DNA of 64,000 nt, taken from contig NZ_SUMC01000016.1 in the NCBI RefSeq assembly GCF_005047355.1, positions 96,775 through 160,774 on the forward strand, read 5' to 3'. Shown in pieces: positions 51,509 through 60,881 of the stretch. This DNA is from Actinacidiphila oryziradicis (lineage in GTDB: Bacteria > Actinomycetota > Actinomycetes > Streptomycetales > Streptomycetaceae). The number at the start of each line of letters is the position of its first letter. Position 1 is the stretch's first letter. The notes under the pieces were generated by a model. That model saw nothing but the letters and a program-made list of their open reading frames with translations. It was not told where the DNA came from and made no database searches. The translations under genes and the position numbers were made by a program.

Positions 51509-52336
51509 TTGAGCACACCCCGCGCCGCCACACCCCGGCGGTATCTGATGTGCCCCCCGACCCACTTCCGGGTGACCTACTCGATCAACCCATGGATGGA
51601 CCCGGCCAAGCCGGTCGATTCCGCGCTCGCACTCTTCCAGTGGGAGGACCTGCGCGACCGCTACCGCGCCCTCGGCCATACGGTCGAGATCCTCGACCCC
51701 GTGCCCGGCCTGCCCGACATGGTCTTCGCCGCGAACGGCGCGACCGTCGTGGACGACCGGGTCCTCGGCGCCCGGTTCGCATGCGAGGAACGGACGGCGG
51801 AAGCGCCCGCCCACCTCGCCTGGTACCAGGCGAATTTCGCCGAGGTACAGGAGCCACGGCACATCAACGAGGGTGAAGGGGACTTCGCCGTCACCACGTC
51901 CTGGATCCTGGCCGGCCAGGGCTTCCGCAGTAGTCTGCTCTCGCACTCCGAGGCCCAGGAGTACTTCGGCCGCCCGGTCATCAGCCTGGAGCTGACCAAT
52001 CCGCACTACTACCACCTCGATACGGCCCTCTCCGTCCTCGACGGGGACCAGGACGAGGTCATGTACTACGCCGAGGCCTTCTCCCCCGGCAGCCGGGCGG
52101 TCCTGCGCCGGCTCTTCCCCGACGCCCTGCTCGCCACCGCCCAGGACGCGGCGGCCCTCGGGCTGAACGCCGTCAGCGACGGGCTGCACGTGCTGCTCCC
52201 GGCCGGCGCGAAGGGCCTCCTCGGCCCTCTGCGGGCGCGGGGGTACGAACCTGTCGGCGTCGACCTCTCCGAGTTGCACAAGGCGGGCGGCAGCGTGAAG
52301 TGCTGCACGAACGAGCTGCGCTCAGCTTCGGGGTGA
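51509..52336 (+). CDS. ddaH: Dimethylarginine dimethylaminohydrolase (DDAH)
   Basis: A 275-residue enzyme of the amidinotransferase fold. Motifs are VFAANGAT, INEGEGDF, YYHLDTAL (catalytic His) and GGSVKCCTNEL (catalytic Cys). It hydrolyses methylated arginine to citrulline and dimethylamine, or a related guanidino substrate. The gene starts with TTG at 51509, preceded by GAGGAG with 7-base spacing. A strong hairpin follows at 52403. Confidence 0.92.
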   Translation: MSTPRAATPRRYLMCPPTHFRVTYSINPWMDPAKPVDSALALFQWEDLRDRYRALGHTVEILDPVPGLPDMVFAANGATVVDDRVLGARFACEERTAEAPAHLAWYQANFAEVQEPRHINEGEGDFAVTTSWILAGQGFRSSLLSHSEAQEYFGRPVISLELTNPHYYHLDTALSVLDGDQDEVMYYAEAFSPGSRAVLRRLFPDALLATAQDAAALGLNAVSDGLHVLLPAGAKGLLGPLRARGYEPVGVDLSELHKAGGSVKCCTNELRSASG

Positions 52337-52402
52337 CCGAAACTGGAGGCTCTGCCCCCAGATCCCCAGTCCTCAAACGCCGGACGGGCTGAATTTACCC
52401 AC

Positions 52403-52447
52403 GTTGTGGGCACCCCGTTCCGCTGGTCGGAACGGGGTGGGCACAAC
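52403..52447. terminator. Long stem-loop after ddaH
   Basis: GTTGTGGGCACCCCGTTCCG and CGGAACGGGGTGGGCACAAC make a near-perfect 20-bp stem (a short mismatch where GGC faces GGG) with a CTGGT loop. It is preceded by CCTCAAACGCCGGACGGGCT, a motif that also occurs in similar form at 26690. It likely ends ddaH transcription. Confidence 0.65.
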
Positions 52448-52520
52448 GCCGGCCACCGGCCCGCGCCCAAGGGCCATTGCCCGGTGCCGGGCGGAGCGTG
52501 GTACGAAGGGGCGCATGCGC

Positions 52521-54041
52521 ATGCCCCTCCGTACCTCCTACGATGCCGTGATCGTCGGCGGCGGCCACAACGGCCTGGTCGCCGCCGCATACCTCGCCCG
52601 CGCGGGCCGCTCCGTGCTCGTACTGGAACGGCTGGACCACACCGGCGGGGCGGCGGTGTCGACCCGGGCCTTCCCGGGGGTGGACGCACGGCTGTCGCGC
52701 TACTCGTACCTGGTCAGCCTGCTGCCGAGAAAGATCACGGACGACCTGGGACTGCGCTTCGCGGTACGCAGGCGCCGGATCTCCTCGTACACCCCGAAGG
52801 GCGACGGAGGGCTGCTGGTCGACTCCGGCTCCCCGGCCCGCACCCGCGAGAGCTTTCTCCGGATCACCGGTTCCGACCGGGACTTCGAGGCGTGGCAGCG
52901 CTTCTACGGGATGACGCAGCGGGTCGCCGAGCGGGTGTTCCCGACCCTGACCGGGCCGCTGCCGAGCCGCGCCGGGCTGGAACGGATCGTGGACGATCCG
53001 GTGGCCTGGGAGGCCCTGTTCGAACGGCCGCTGGGCGAGACGGTGGAGGCGGTGTTCGATGACGACCTCATACGCGGCGTCGTTCTCACCGATGCCCTGA
53101 TAGGCACATTCACGTACGCCCACGACCCTTCGCTGCTGCAGAACCGCTGCTTTCTCTACCACGTGATCGGCGGCGGCACCGGCGACTGGGATGTACCCGT
53201 CGGCGGCATGGGCGCGCTCACCGACGCCCTCGCGGACGCCGCCCGTGCGGCGGGCGCGGAGATCGTCACCGGCGCCGAGGTGACGGCCGTGGAAACCGAC
53301 GGCACGCAGGCCGAGGTCAGCTACGCCGGAGGCCGGGTCGGAGCCCGGCACGTCCTCGTCAACGCCTCGCCGCACGCGCTGGCCGGGCTGCTCGGCGAGG
53401 CACCGCCCGCCAAGCCCGAGGGCGCCCAGATGAAGGTCAACATGCTGCTGCGGCGCCTGCCCCGGCTCCGTGACACCGGTATCGACCCGCGCGAGGCATT
53501 CGCCGGGACCTTCCACATCGCCGAGTCGTACAGCCAGCTGCAGACCGCGTACGAGGAAGCCGCCGCCGGGGCGGTCCCCGCCACTCCCCCGTCCGAGATC
53601 TACTGCCACAGCCTCACCGACCCCTCCATCCTCGCCCCCGACCTGGCCGCCCAGGGCCTGCACACCCTCACCCTCTTCGGCCTGCACGCCCCCGCCCGGC
53701 TCTCCTCGTCGAAGGACGCCCTGCTCAAGGCCATCCTGGCGCAGCTCGACGCGGTACTCGCCGAACCGCTCACCGACTGCCTGGCCGAGGACGCCGACGG
53801 CCGCCCCTGCATCGAGGCGAAGTCCCCGCTCGACCTGGAGCGCGAGGTCGGGCTGCCGGGCGGCCACATTTTCCACCGCGACCTGGCCTTCCCCTACGCG
53901 TCGGAATCCACCGGCCGGTGGGGAGTCGAGACGGACCGCCCGAACGTCCTGATCTGCGGCGCCGGCGCGGTACGTGGTGGCGGGGTCAGCGGCATTCCCG
54001 GGCACAATGCTGCGATGGCCGTGCTGGAGCAGGCCACGTAA
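52521..54041 (+). CDS. FAD-dependent oxidoreductase (phytoene desaturase-like)
   Basis: A 506-residue flavoprotein. The dinucleotide-binding motif is AVIVGGGHNGLVAAAYLARAG near residue 9, with the Glu of the ribose (VLERLDHTGGAA). The C-terminal motif ICGAGAVRGGGVSGIPGHNA binds FAD again. The overall match is to PYROXD2/CrtI-like oxidoreductases rather than carotenoid enzymes proper, and no carotenoid genes are near. The ATG at 52521 has GAAGGGG nine bases upstream; ATG 52515 is closer to it. It ends 29 bp before the corA gene. Confidence 0.88.
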   Translation: MPLRTSYDAVIVGGGHNGLVAAAYLARAGRSVLVLERLDHTGGAAVSTRAFPGVDARLSRYSYLVSLLPRKITDDLGLRFAVRRRRISSYTPKGDGGLLVDSGSPARTRESFLRITGSDRDFEAWQRFYGMTQRVAERVFPTLTGPLPSRAGLERIVDDPVAWEALFERPLGETVEAVFDDDLIRGVVLTDALIGTFTYAHDPSLLQNRCFLYHVIGGGTGDWDVPVGGMGALTDALADAARAAGAEIVTGAEVTAVETDGTQAEVSYAGGRVGARHVLVNASPHALAGLLGEAPPAKPEGAQMKVNMLLRRLPRLRDTGIDPREAFAGTFHIAESYSQLQTAYEEAAAGAVPATPPSEIYCHSLTDPSILAPDLAAQGLHTLTLFGLHAPARLSSSKDALLKAILAQLDAVLAEPLTDCLAEDADGRPCIEAKSPLDLEREVGLPGGHIFHRDLAFPYASESTGRWGVETDRPNVLICGAGAVRGGGVSGIPGHNAAMAVLEQAT

Positions 54042-54070
54042 CTGTGCAGTTGGGTAAGAGGAGTGGCGCG

Positions 54071-55171
54071 ATGGCAGGTCAACGGCAGTGGTTGAGCACC
54101 GGCAGGACCGGGAAAGCCGACAAGGCCGGCAAATGGGTGGAGGCCCCGGTCCCGCCCGCGCCTCGCAAATGCACCGATGACGTGGTCGTCGACTGCGCCG
54201 TGTACGAGGACGGCGTACGCAAGGCGACCCTGCCGCCGCGCGAGGCGCTCAAGGCCGCCCGCGAGCGGCCCGGCGGCTTCACGTGGATCGGCCTCCACCA
54301 GCCGGAGGCCGATCACCTCGCCGAGATCGCCGAGGCCTTCGACCTGCACCCACTGGCGGTGGAGGACGCGGTCAAGGCGCACCAACGGCCGAAGCTGGAG
54401 CAGTACGGCGACACGCTCTTCCTCGTCCTCAAGACGATCGTCTTCGTCGATCACGAGAAGCTCACCGCGACCAGCGACGTCGTCGACACCGGTGAGATCA
54501 TGATCTTCCTCGGCGCCGATTTCATCGTCGTCGTCCGGCACGGCAGCGCGCCCGACCTGGCCCGGGTCCGGCGCAATCTGGAAGCCCGCCCCGACCTCCT
54601 CACCCAGGGCCCGGCGGTCGTGCTCCACGCCATAGCGGACCAGGTCGTCGACGACTATCTGGAGGTCGCTGACGCGGTCGAGCTGGACGTCGAGCAGATG
54701 GAGTCCGATGTCTTCTCCCCCGGACACGGCGACGACGCCGAGCGGATCTACCAGCTCAAGCGCGAGCTGCTCGAGTTCAAGCGCGCCGTCCTGCCGATGG
54801 CCCGGCCGCTGCAGCGCCTCGCCGATGAGCCGCAGCCCGGCATCGGCCCGGAGGTGGCCCGCTATCTGCGGGACGTCGCCGATCACCTCGCCCAGGTGCG
54901 GGAGCGGCTCGGCGGCTACAGCGAGCTGGTCGACGGACTGCTGGCGGCCAATCTCAGCCAGCTCGCCGTACAGCAGAATGTCGACATGCGGCGGATCAGC
55001 GCGGCGGCGGCCGTCCTGGCCATCCCCACGATGATCGCCGGGTTCTACGGGATGAACTTCGAGAACATGCCGGAGCTGAAGTGGTCCTTCGGCTATCCGC
55101 TGATGATGGCCTTCACCGCCACGGTGTCCTATGTCGTCTACCGGGCCTTCCGGCGTTACGGCTGGCTGTGA
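54071..55171 (+). CDS. corA: CorA-type magnesium/cobalt transporter
   Basis: A 366-residue CorA family protein. A long cytoplasmic domain with acidic helices is followed by two C-terminal membrane helices. The signature GMN lies in GFYGMNFENMPEL between them. It transports Mg2+, Co2+ or Ni2+ as a pentamer. The ATG at 54071 has AGAGGAG about 9 bases upstream. A basic, Lys/Gly-rich N-terminus of about 30 residues precedes the conserved domain. It may be co-transcribed with the flavoprotein. Confidence 0.93.
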   Translation: MAGQRQWLSTGRTGKADKAGKWVEAPVPPAPRKCTDDVVVDCAVYEDGVRKATLPPREALKAARERPGGFTWIGLHQPEADHLAEIAEAFDLHPLAVEDAVKAHQRPKLEQYGDTLFLVLKTIVFVDHEKLTATSDVVDTGEIMIFLGADFIVVVRHGSAPDLARVRRNLEARPDLLTQGPAVVLHAIADQVVDDYLEVADAVELDVEQMESDVFSPGHGDDAERIYQLKRELLEFKRAVLPMARPLQRLADEPQPGIGPEVARYLRDVADHLAQVRERLGGYSELVDGLLAANLSQLAVQQNVDMRRISAAAAVLAIPTMIAGFYGMNFENMPELKWSFGYPLMMAFTATVSYVVYRAFRRYGWL

Positions 55172-55259
55172 CTCGGGCGGATATTCGCAGCGGCGGCGGG
55201 CGGTCGCCGCGTAGCGTTGGCCGGTCAACGATCACGGTCAACCCACTCAGGGAGCACTC

Positions 55260-55664
55260 ATGTCGCATCTCACCCACATCTCCGGACCGGACGGCGTCGC
55301 TCCGGGAAACGGCTACAGCCATGTCGTCTTAGGCGAGGGCCGGTTCATCGCCGTCTCCGGGCAGGTCGCCCTCGACGAGGACGGCAAGCTCGTCGGCGAG
55401 GGGGATGCCGCCGCCCAGGCGGCTCAGATTTTCGAGAACCTGCGCCGATGCCTCGCCGCCGCCGGTGCGACCTTCGCCGACGTCGTGAAGCTGACCTTCT
55501 ACGTCACCGACATCGCCATCCTTCCGGCGGTACGGGTGGCCCGTGACGCCCACATAGACACCGAGCGCCCGCCGGCCAGCACAGCGTTCCAGGTGGCCGC
55601 CCTCTTCCGGCCGGACCTGCTGTTGGAGGCGGAGGCCTTCGCCGTCATCCCGCCGAGGGAGTAG
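55260..55664 (+). CDS. RidA/YjgF-family deaminase
   Basis: A 134-residue protein of the RidA fold with GRFIAVSGQVALD, the central helix, and DTERPPASTAFQV, which carries the Arg that binds substrate carboxylate (ERPPAS). RidA frees ammonia from reactive imines such as 2-aminoacrylate. The start at 55260 has AGGGAG upstream. It converges with the Rsm22 gene. Confidence 0.88.
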   Translation: MSHLTHISGPDGVAPGNGYSHVVLGEGRFIAVSGQVALDEDGKLVGEGDAAAQAAQIFENLRRCLAAAGATFADVVKLTFYVTDIAILPAVRVARDAHIDTERPPASTAFQVAALFRPDLLLEAEAFAVIPPRE

Positions 55665-55692
55665 AGGCCGCGCGAACAGGTGGGGCGGCCTC
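55664..55692. terminator. Inverted repeat between ridA and Rsm22 gene
   Basis: GAGGCCGC (55664-55671) and GCGGCCTC (55685-55692) form an 8-bp stem, separated by 13 bases. It overlaps the stop codons of both convergent genes and can act in both directions. The left part of this hairpin (55663-55688) recurs with one change at 32453-32478. Confidence 0.5.
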
Positions 55693-56681
55693 TAAGGCGG
55701 CCACGCATCGCCCCAGTCGGCATCGCGGGCGGCACGGTAGTCCACACCGTGCCGCTTGGTGACGGTGGTGCGCCGCAGGCCCTCGTCGCGGGTGCAGAGT
55801 TCGAGCAGGACCTGGCCCTTGCGCAGCTGGGGGTGGCGTACGACGCGGCTGACGGCCGGGGTGGCGGGGAAGCGGGCGGCGGCGACGTAGCTGAACTTCT
55901 CGTCCTCGTACGGGAGCGAGCCGCCCTTGACCTGGCGGTGCAGGGAGCTGCGGTTGACGCGGGCGGCGAAGTGGCACCAGTCGGGGGCCTGGACGGGGCA
56001 GGCCGCGTCGTGCGGGCAGGGGGCGAGGATCCGGTAGCCGGCGGCGATGAGCTGGTCGCGGGCCGCGATGACGCGGGCGTAGCCGTCGGGAGTGCCGGGC
56101 TCGACAATGATCACGGCGCCGCCGGCCGCTCGCGCCGCCTCCGCGACCAGGGCGGTGCGGTCGGCGGCGGTGAGCTCGCCGATGACGTACGAGATGGTGA
56201 CGAGGTCGGCCTCGGGGAGCCGCTTGCCGCTGCTCAGGGAGACCTTGCGCCACTCGGCGGCGCGTACGGCGGCGGAGTCGGCGCCCCGGGCCAGGGTGCG
56301 GCCGAGGTCCAGGGCGGCGTCGGACCAGTCCAGGACGGTGCTGCCATGCCTACCGTCGTCCGCCCAGGCGTCACCGACCGCCCAGGTCGCCGCGCCGGTG
56401 CCGCCGCCGACGTCGAGGTGGCTCGCCGGGCTCCACTCACCTGCCCGGGCCCGGAACGCGGCCAGTGCCGACCGCACGGCGGCGTAGGTGGCCGGCATCC
56501 GGTAGGCCGCGTAGGCCGCGACATCGGAGCGGTCGCGCAGGATCGGCGCGTTCGTCGGCGTACCGCCCCGGTAGTTCGCGATCAGCCGGTCGACGGCCCG
56601 GGCGGCCTGCGTCGGGGGCAGCCCGTCGAGCAGCTCGGCCAGGGCGGCACGCAGATCGTCGGGGGCTTGGAGAGTGGGCAC
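55692..56681 (-). CDS. Rsm22-family methyltransferase-like protein
   Basis: A 329-residue protein of the small-ribosomal-subunit Rsm22 family. The SAM-binding motif is HLDVGGGTGAATWA near residue 90, followed by LDWSDAALDLG. CPHDAACPVQAPDWCHF supplies Cys ligands of the family's Fe-S cluster. Homologues assist mitochondrial ribosome assembly in eukaryotes; bacterial roles are unclear. The GTG at 56681 was chosen; TTG 56690 would add three residues. It is convergent with ridA. Confidence 0.85.
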   Translation of the reverse strand: MPTLQAPDDLRAALAELLDGLPPTQAARAVDRLIANYRGGTPTNAPILRDRSDVAAYAAYRMPATYAAVRSALAAFRARAGEWSPASHLDVGGGTGAATWAVGDAWADDGRHGSTVLDWSDAALDLGRTLARGADSAAVRAAEWRKVSLSSGKRLPEADLVTISYVIGELTAADRTALVAEAARAAGGAVIIVEPGTPDGYARVIAARDQLIAAGYRILAPCPHDAACPVQAPDWCHFAARVNRSSLHRQVKGGSLPYEDEKFSYVAAARFPATPAVSRVVRHPQLRKGQVLLELCTRDEGLRRTTVTKRHGVDYRAARDADWGDAWPP

Positions 56682-57008
56682 AGCCGACAATTCTAAGGGC
56701 GGCCGGCTGCGGCAGGGGCGCCCGTCCCGGGCTCCTCATCCGGTTCGCCAACGAGGGGCAATTCTCACCTCAGCGATTCGGATTCACGCAGGTCACAGCG
56801 TTAAATGTGGGTCAATTCCGACTGCGAAACGAACGTCTGTGTTAACTCTCCGGCCATGCGTGGACCCTATGGTCTGGCTCTCCTACGGTCGGTGGGACAT
56901 GGGTCGGCAGGCATGCTGAGCCGACGCACGCGGTCCAGGCAACGGGACGTGCCCTCATGCCGCATGCTCCCTCCGGAGCCGGGCGGCCCGCAGAACGGAG
57001 AGCCACTC
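56682..57008. other. 327-base gap before eutB, no gene seen
   Basis: The gap holds the divergent upstream regions of the Rsm22 and eutB genes. It contains a region of lower GC around 56760-56850. I searched by eye for a cobalamin riboswitch, because EutBC needs adenosylcobalamin, and could not fit one. No convincing coding frame is present before the TTG at 57009. Confidence 0.4.
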
Positions 57009-58415
57009 TTGAGCGGTTACACCGCCACCCTCGGCGTCCGCCGCTACCGGTTCACCGGTCTCGCCCACCTCCTCGCCGCCGCGAGTCCCGAACGCACCGG
57101 TGACCGGCTGGCCGGGCTCGCCGCCGAGTCCGCGCAGCAGCGCGTCGCCGCCCGGATGGCCCTGGCCGAGGTACCGCTGCGGCAGTTCCTCGCCGAGCCG
57201 GTGATCCCGTACGAGGACGACGACGTCACCCGGCTCATCCTCGATACGCACGACGCCGCCGCCTTCGCGCCGGTCGCGGATCTCACCGTCGGCGAGTTCC
57301 GGGATTGGCTGCTGTCGGAGGCCGCCGACGGTCCGGCGCTGGCCGCCATCGCGCCGGGGGTCACCCCCGAGATGGCCGCGGCTGTCTCGAAGCTCATGAG
57401 CAACGCGGACCTCGTCGCCGCCGCCCGTAAAGTGCGCGTCGTCACCGCCTTCCGCTCCACCATCGGCCTCCCCGGCCGGATAGCCACCCGCCTCCAGCCC
57501 AACCACCCCACCGACGATCCGGCGGGTGTCGCCGCCGCGCTGCTCGACGGGCTGCTGATGGGCTCCGGTGACGCGGTCATCGGCATCAACCCGGCGACCG
57601 ACAGCCCGCGCGCGGTACGGGCGCTGCTGGAACTGCTCGACGGGGTGATCGAGCGGTACGGCATACCCACCCAGTCCTGCGTGCTCAGCCATGTCACCAC
57701 CAGCATCGGTCTCATGGAGCAGGGCGCCCCGCTGGACCTGGTCTTCCAGTCCATCGCCGGGACCCAGGCGGCCAACGCGTCCTTCGGTGTCACCCTCGGG
57801 ATCCTCGACGAGGCCTTCCAGGGCGCGCGCGAGCTCGGCCGCGGCACCGTCGGGCAGAACGCCCTGTACTTCGAGACGGGCCAGGGCAGCGCCCTCTCCG
57901 CCGACGCCCACCACGGCGTCGACCAGCAGACCTGCGAGGCCCGCGCGTACGCCGTCGCCCGGCGCTACGAGCCGCTCCTGGTCAACACCGTCGTCGGCTT
58001 CATCGGCCCCGAGTACCTCTACGACGGCCGGCAGATCCTCCGCGCCGGGCTGGAGGACCACTTCTGCGGCAAGCTGCTCGGCCTGCCCATGGGCCTGGAC
58101 ATCTGCTACACCAACCACGCCGACGCCGATGACGACGACATCGCGACGATGCTCACCATGCTCGGCGTCGCGGGCGCCTCGTTCGTGATCTGCACGCCCG
58201 GCGGTGACGACATCATGCTCAACTACCAGTCGGCCTCGTACCACGACGCCCTCTACCTGCGGGAAGTGCTGGGGCTGCGCCCCGCCCCCGAGTTCGAGGC
58301 CTGGCTGGACGGCATCGGCCTGCTGGACGACCGGGGCACGATCCGCGACGTATCCGGCGCCGCCCACCCGCTTGCCGCCATCGCGGCGGCCGCCGGGAAG
58401 GAGATCGCCGCATGA
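57009..58415 (+). CDS. eutB: Ethanolamine ammonia-lyase large subunit
   Basis: A 468-residue EutB of normal length (TIM barrel). It opens SGYTATLGVRRYRFTGLAHL and has VIPYEDDDVTRLI, the VVTAFRSTIGLPGR region and GFIGPEYLYDG. With EutC and adenosylcobalamin it converts ethanolamine to acetaldehyde and ammonia. The TTG at 57009 gives the normal N-terminus and has CGGAGAG eight bases upstream. It overlaps eutC by ATGA (58412-58415). No other eut or microcompartment gene is nearby. Confidence 0.95.
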   Translation: MSGYTATLGVRRYRFTGLAHLLAAASPERTGDRLAGLAAESAQQRVAARMALAEVPLRQFLAEPVIPYEDDDVTRLILDTHDAAAFAPVADLTVGEFRDWLLSEAADGPALAAIAPGVTPEMAAAVSKLMSNADLVAAARKVRVVTAFRSTIGLPGRIATRLQPNHPTDDPAGVAAALLDGLLMGSGDAVIGINPATDSPRAVRALLELLDGVIERYGIPTQSCVLSHVTTSIGLMEQGAPLDLVFQSIAGTQAANASFGVTLGILDEAFQGARELGRGTVGQNALYFETGQGSALSADAHHGVDQQTCEARAYAVARRYEPLLVNTVVGFIGPEYLYDGRQILRAGLEDHFCGKLLGLPMGLDICYTNHADADDDDIATMLTMLGVAGASFVICTPGGDDIMLNYQSASYHDALYLREVLGLRPAPEFEAWLDGIGLLDDRGTIRDVSGAAHPLAAIAAAAGKEIAA

Positions 58416-59311
58416 CGAGCCGTCACCTCACGCCTGCCGGCGAGTCCGCGAGCCCAGTCCCGGCCGTTCCCGGGGTCGGCCACGACGACCGGACGCCCGT
58501 CACCGCGACCGGCTCCGGCACGCCCCCCGAGGGCTCGGCCCACGATCCCGGCGCGCCCGCGACCGGCGTGGCCGACGCCGCCCTCTGGTCCGCCCTGCGC
58601 CGCCACACCCAGGCCCGCATCGGCCTCGGCCGGGCCGGCTCCGCCCTGCCCACCCGGCACCGCCTGGAGCTCCAGGCCGCCCATGCTGCCGCCCGGGACG
58701 CCGTCCACACCCCGTTCGACCCCGACATCATCGCCGCCGCCCTCCCCGGCACCCCGACCCTCCGGGTGCACAGCGCCGCCCCCGACCGCCTCACCTATCT
58801 CCAGCGCCCCGACCTGGGCCGCCGCCTCGACGACGCCGACCGCGCCCGCCTCCCCCACGGCGACTGGGACGCCGTCGTCATCATCGCCGACGGCCTCTCC
58901 AGCCGCGCCGTCCACGACCACGCCGCCGCCGTCGTCCGCGCGACCACCGCCCTGCTCCCCGGCTGGAACCTCGCCCCCGTCGTCCTCGCCGGCCAGGCCC
59001 GCGTCGCCCTCGGCGACGACATCGGCCACGCCCTGGGCGCCGCCATGTCCGTCGTCCTCATCGGCGAACGCCCCGGCATGTCCGCCGCCGACAGCCTGGG
59101 CGCCTACCTCACCTACGCCCCCGGCCCCGGCCGCACGGACGCCGACCGCAACTGCGTCTCCAACATCCGTCCCCCGCTCGGCCTCTCCCACCCCGAGGCC
59201 GCCCGCAAGCTCGCCGCCCTCATGCACCGCGCCCGCGACCTCCGCCTGACGGGCGTCGCCCTCAAGGACGAGTCCGACGCCGCGATGCCTCTGTCCGCCG
59301 CGGAGGAATAG
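58412..59311 (+). CDS. eutC: Ethanolamine ammonia-lyase small subunit
   Basis: A 299-residue EutC. About 55 residues of Pro/Gly/Ala-rich N-terminal extension precede the core (ALWSALRRHTQARIGLGRAG). Cobalamin-binding landmarks follow, such as VIIADGLSSRAVHDHA and VLIGERPGMSAADSLG and the C-terminal RNCVSNIRPPLGL. It is translationally coupled to eutB. A strong hairpin at 59339 ends the operon. Confidence 0.94.
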   Translation: MTSRHLTPAGESASPVPAVPGVGHDDRTPVTATGSGTPPEGSAHDPGAPATGVADAALWSALRRHTQARIGLGRAGSALPTRHRLELQAAHAAARDAVHTPFDPDIIAAALPGTPTLRVHSAAPDRLTYLQRPDLGRRLDDADRARLPHGDWDAVVIIADGLSSRAVHDHAAAVVRATTALLPGWNLAPVVLAGQARVALGDDIGHALGAAMSVVLIGERPGMSAADSLGAYLTYAPGPGRTDADRNCVSNIRPPLGLSHPEAARKLAALMHRARDLRLTGVALKDESDAAMPLSAAEE

Positions 59312-59338
59312 CGGGGCCGGCTCCGAGTTGTCCCGGGC

Positions 59339-59379
59339 ACGGCGGCCCGTCCTCTCCCCCAGGGAGGACGGGCCGCCGT
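59339..59379. terminator. Strong hairpin between eutC and the next gene
   Basis: ACGGCGGCCCGTCCTC (59339-59354) and GAGGACGGGCCGCCGT (59364-59379) form a perfect 16-bp stem with a 9-base loop. It lies between convergent genes, so it probably serves both. Confidence 0.8.
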
Positions 59380-59418
59380 CGCGCTGCCCGACCGAGCGGG
59401 CTATGGTGCGCCACTCGC

Positions 59419-59841
59419 TCAGTAGCGCAGCCACCACCAGGTGTGGGCACCGACGATGCCGTCCACCTTGAGCTTCGGCGAAGGGTGCTGGTTCTTGTTG
59501 ATCTGAGTCTGGAACGACTTGACCGCTGCCTTGGTCTTCGAGCCGAACTTGCCGTCCACCGCCAGCTTCTTCCCGGGTGTGGTCTTCCAGTGGTACCTGA
59601 GCAGCGCCTGGATCTCCTTCACGGCGCTGCCGGAACTCCCGGAGGCCTTGGTGGCGGTCCCCTTGTAGTAGCCGCAGTAGTAGCCGACGCCACTCAGGTG
59701 CTTGCACTTCACCGCCTGCGGCGACGCTGCCGGGGCCGCCGCCCAGGAGACACCGGCCTGAGCCGGCGGGGCGAGGGCTGCGCCGCCGCCGAGGAGGGCC
59801 GCCGTCAGGGCAGTGGCCGCGAGTCGCTTGCTTACGTTCAT
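59419..59841 (-). CDS. Secreted peptidoglycan-binding protein
   Basis: A 140-residue secreted protein. The signal peptide (MNVSKRLAATALTAALLGGG...) ends near AQA. The rest is a single peptidoglycan-binding domain of the PG_binding_1 type, with VKEIQALLRYHW, LAVDGKFGSKTKAAVKSFQ and the terminal VDGIVGAHTWWWLRY. Cys 46 and Cys 56 may form a disulphide. It probably binds the cell wall without catalysis. The same terminal motif recurs in the HTH-membrane protein at 60147. The 305-base gap after it (59842-60146) has no gene. Confidence 0.87.
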   Translation of the reverse strand: MNVSKRLAATALTAALLGGGAALAPPAQAGVSWAAAPAASPQAVKCKHLSGVGYYCGYYKGTATKASGSSGSAVKEIQALLRYHWKTTPGKKLAVDGKFGSKTKAAVKSFQTQINKNQHPSPKLKVDGIVGAHTWWWLRY

Positions 59842-60146
59842 GTCTCGGGATTCCTTCCGGGTTGCGATGGGGCGCGGTTGACCGTGCCGCCCGTCCTGCC
59901 TGACCGATGCTGCCGGTCGGCTTCCGGCCGAGTCCAGACCGGCTGGCCAAGTGAGGTGCCAGCGGGACGTCCCACCTTCTGACCTGCAGGGACGACGGAG
60001 GGAATGCTGCCGTGCCGGGACGCCCTGGTGGCCTGATCGCCCGCGTGGTACGTATACGGGGGAACTACGGCCGGACGGACGTCATCCGGATTCCGTAGAG
60101 TGCCGATGCCGGGGAACGGACCGGCGTGCGTGAACGGGGAATGGAC

Positions 60147-60881
60147 ATGTCGCGTTGGAAAGCGCTGCCCGAGTCAGTGGATCCACAGGTCCGGCAACTG
60201 GTGGTGCAGCTGCGCAGGTTGAAGGACCACAGCGGGCTGAATCTGAAGTCTCTGGAAGCCAGGACCGGCTACAGCAAGTCGTCATGGGAGCGGTATCTCA
60301 ACGGGAAGAGCCTGCCGCCGCGCCAGGCCGTCGAAGAACTGGCGCGGGTGTGCGTGGTCGATCCGACCGGGCTGCTCGCGCTGCACGAGGTCGCCGAGAC
60401 CTGCTGGGGGGAACGCGGGACGGCGGCCGGCCAGCAGAACCCGGAGGCCGAGGAGCGACCAGTGCTTCCGCCGGAGCCGAGGCACCGGCCCACCAAACGG
60501 CAGCTGCTGGCGGCCGCCGTAGTGGTGGCAGCAGGCGTACTCGTGGCGCTGCTGGTCACCGAGCCCTGGCATGAGGACGCGGTCCGGACTACGGCCAAAG
60601 CCGGCGCGCAGCCGAGCTACGCATGCGACGTCCACCGCAAGGAGGGCAGCTGGTATGCGGGCAACAGCCCGACTCGGGACGCCGTGCTCCAGATGGGTAT
60701 GGCGGGCCCGGAAGTCGCTGAGGTTCAGTGCCTGCTGCAGCGGGCCGGCTTTTCACCAGGCGGGATAGACGGTGTCTTCGGCAACCGTACGCAATGGGCC
60801 GTCAGGCAGGAGCAGCAACACGCGAAGCTGGTCGTTGACGGCATTGTCGGGCCACACACCTGGACGGCGCTGCGCGGATGA
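60147..60881 (+). CDS. HTH-transmembrane-peptidoglycan-binding protein
   Basis: A 244-residue protein with three parts. Residues 13-82 form an XRE-type helix-turn-helix (LNLKSLEARTGYSKSSWERY). Residues 119-138 are a transmembrane helix. Residues 178-244 are a peptidoglycan-binding domain ending VDGIVGPHTWTALRG. It would carry a DNA- or protein-binding domain in the cytoplasm and a wall-binding domain outside, suiting a cell-wall sensor. The ATG at 60147 has GGGGA five to six bases upstream; GTG 60126 and ATG 60141 are other options. It overlaps the next gene by 4 bp. Confidence 0.83.
   Translation: MSRWKALPESVDPQVRQLVVQLRRLKDHSGLNLKSLEARTGYSKSSWERYLNGKSLPPRQAVEELARVCVVDPTGLLALHEVAETCWGERGTAAGQQNPEAEERPVLPPEPRHRPTKRQLLAAAVVVAAGVLVALLVTEPWHEDAVRTTAKAGAQPSYACDVHRKEGSWYAGNSPTRDAVLQMGMAGPEVAEVQCLLQRAGFSPGGIDGVFGNRTQWAVRQEQQHAKLVVDGIVGPHTWTALRG

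Noticed and set aside
56691..57008. Possible cobalamin riboswitch before eutB
   Set aside because: The cofactor makes it attractive and GCCACTC near the start recalls part of the B12 box, but I could not find the conserved core blocks in order.
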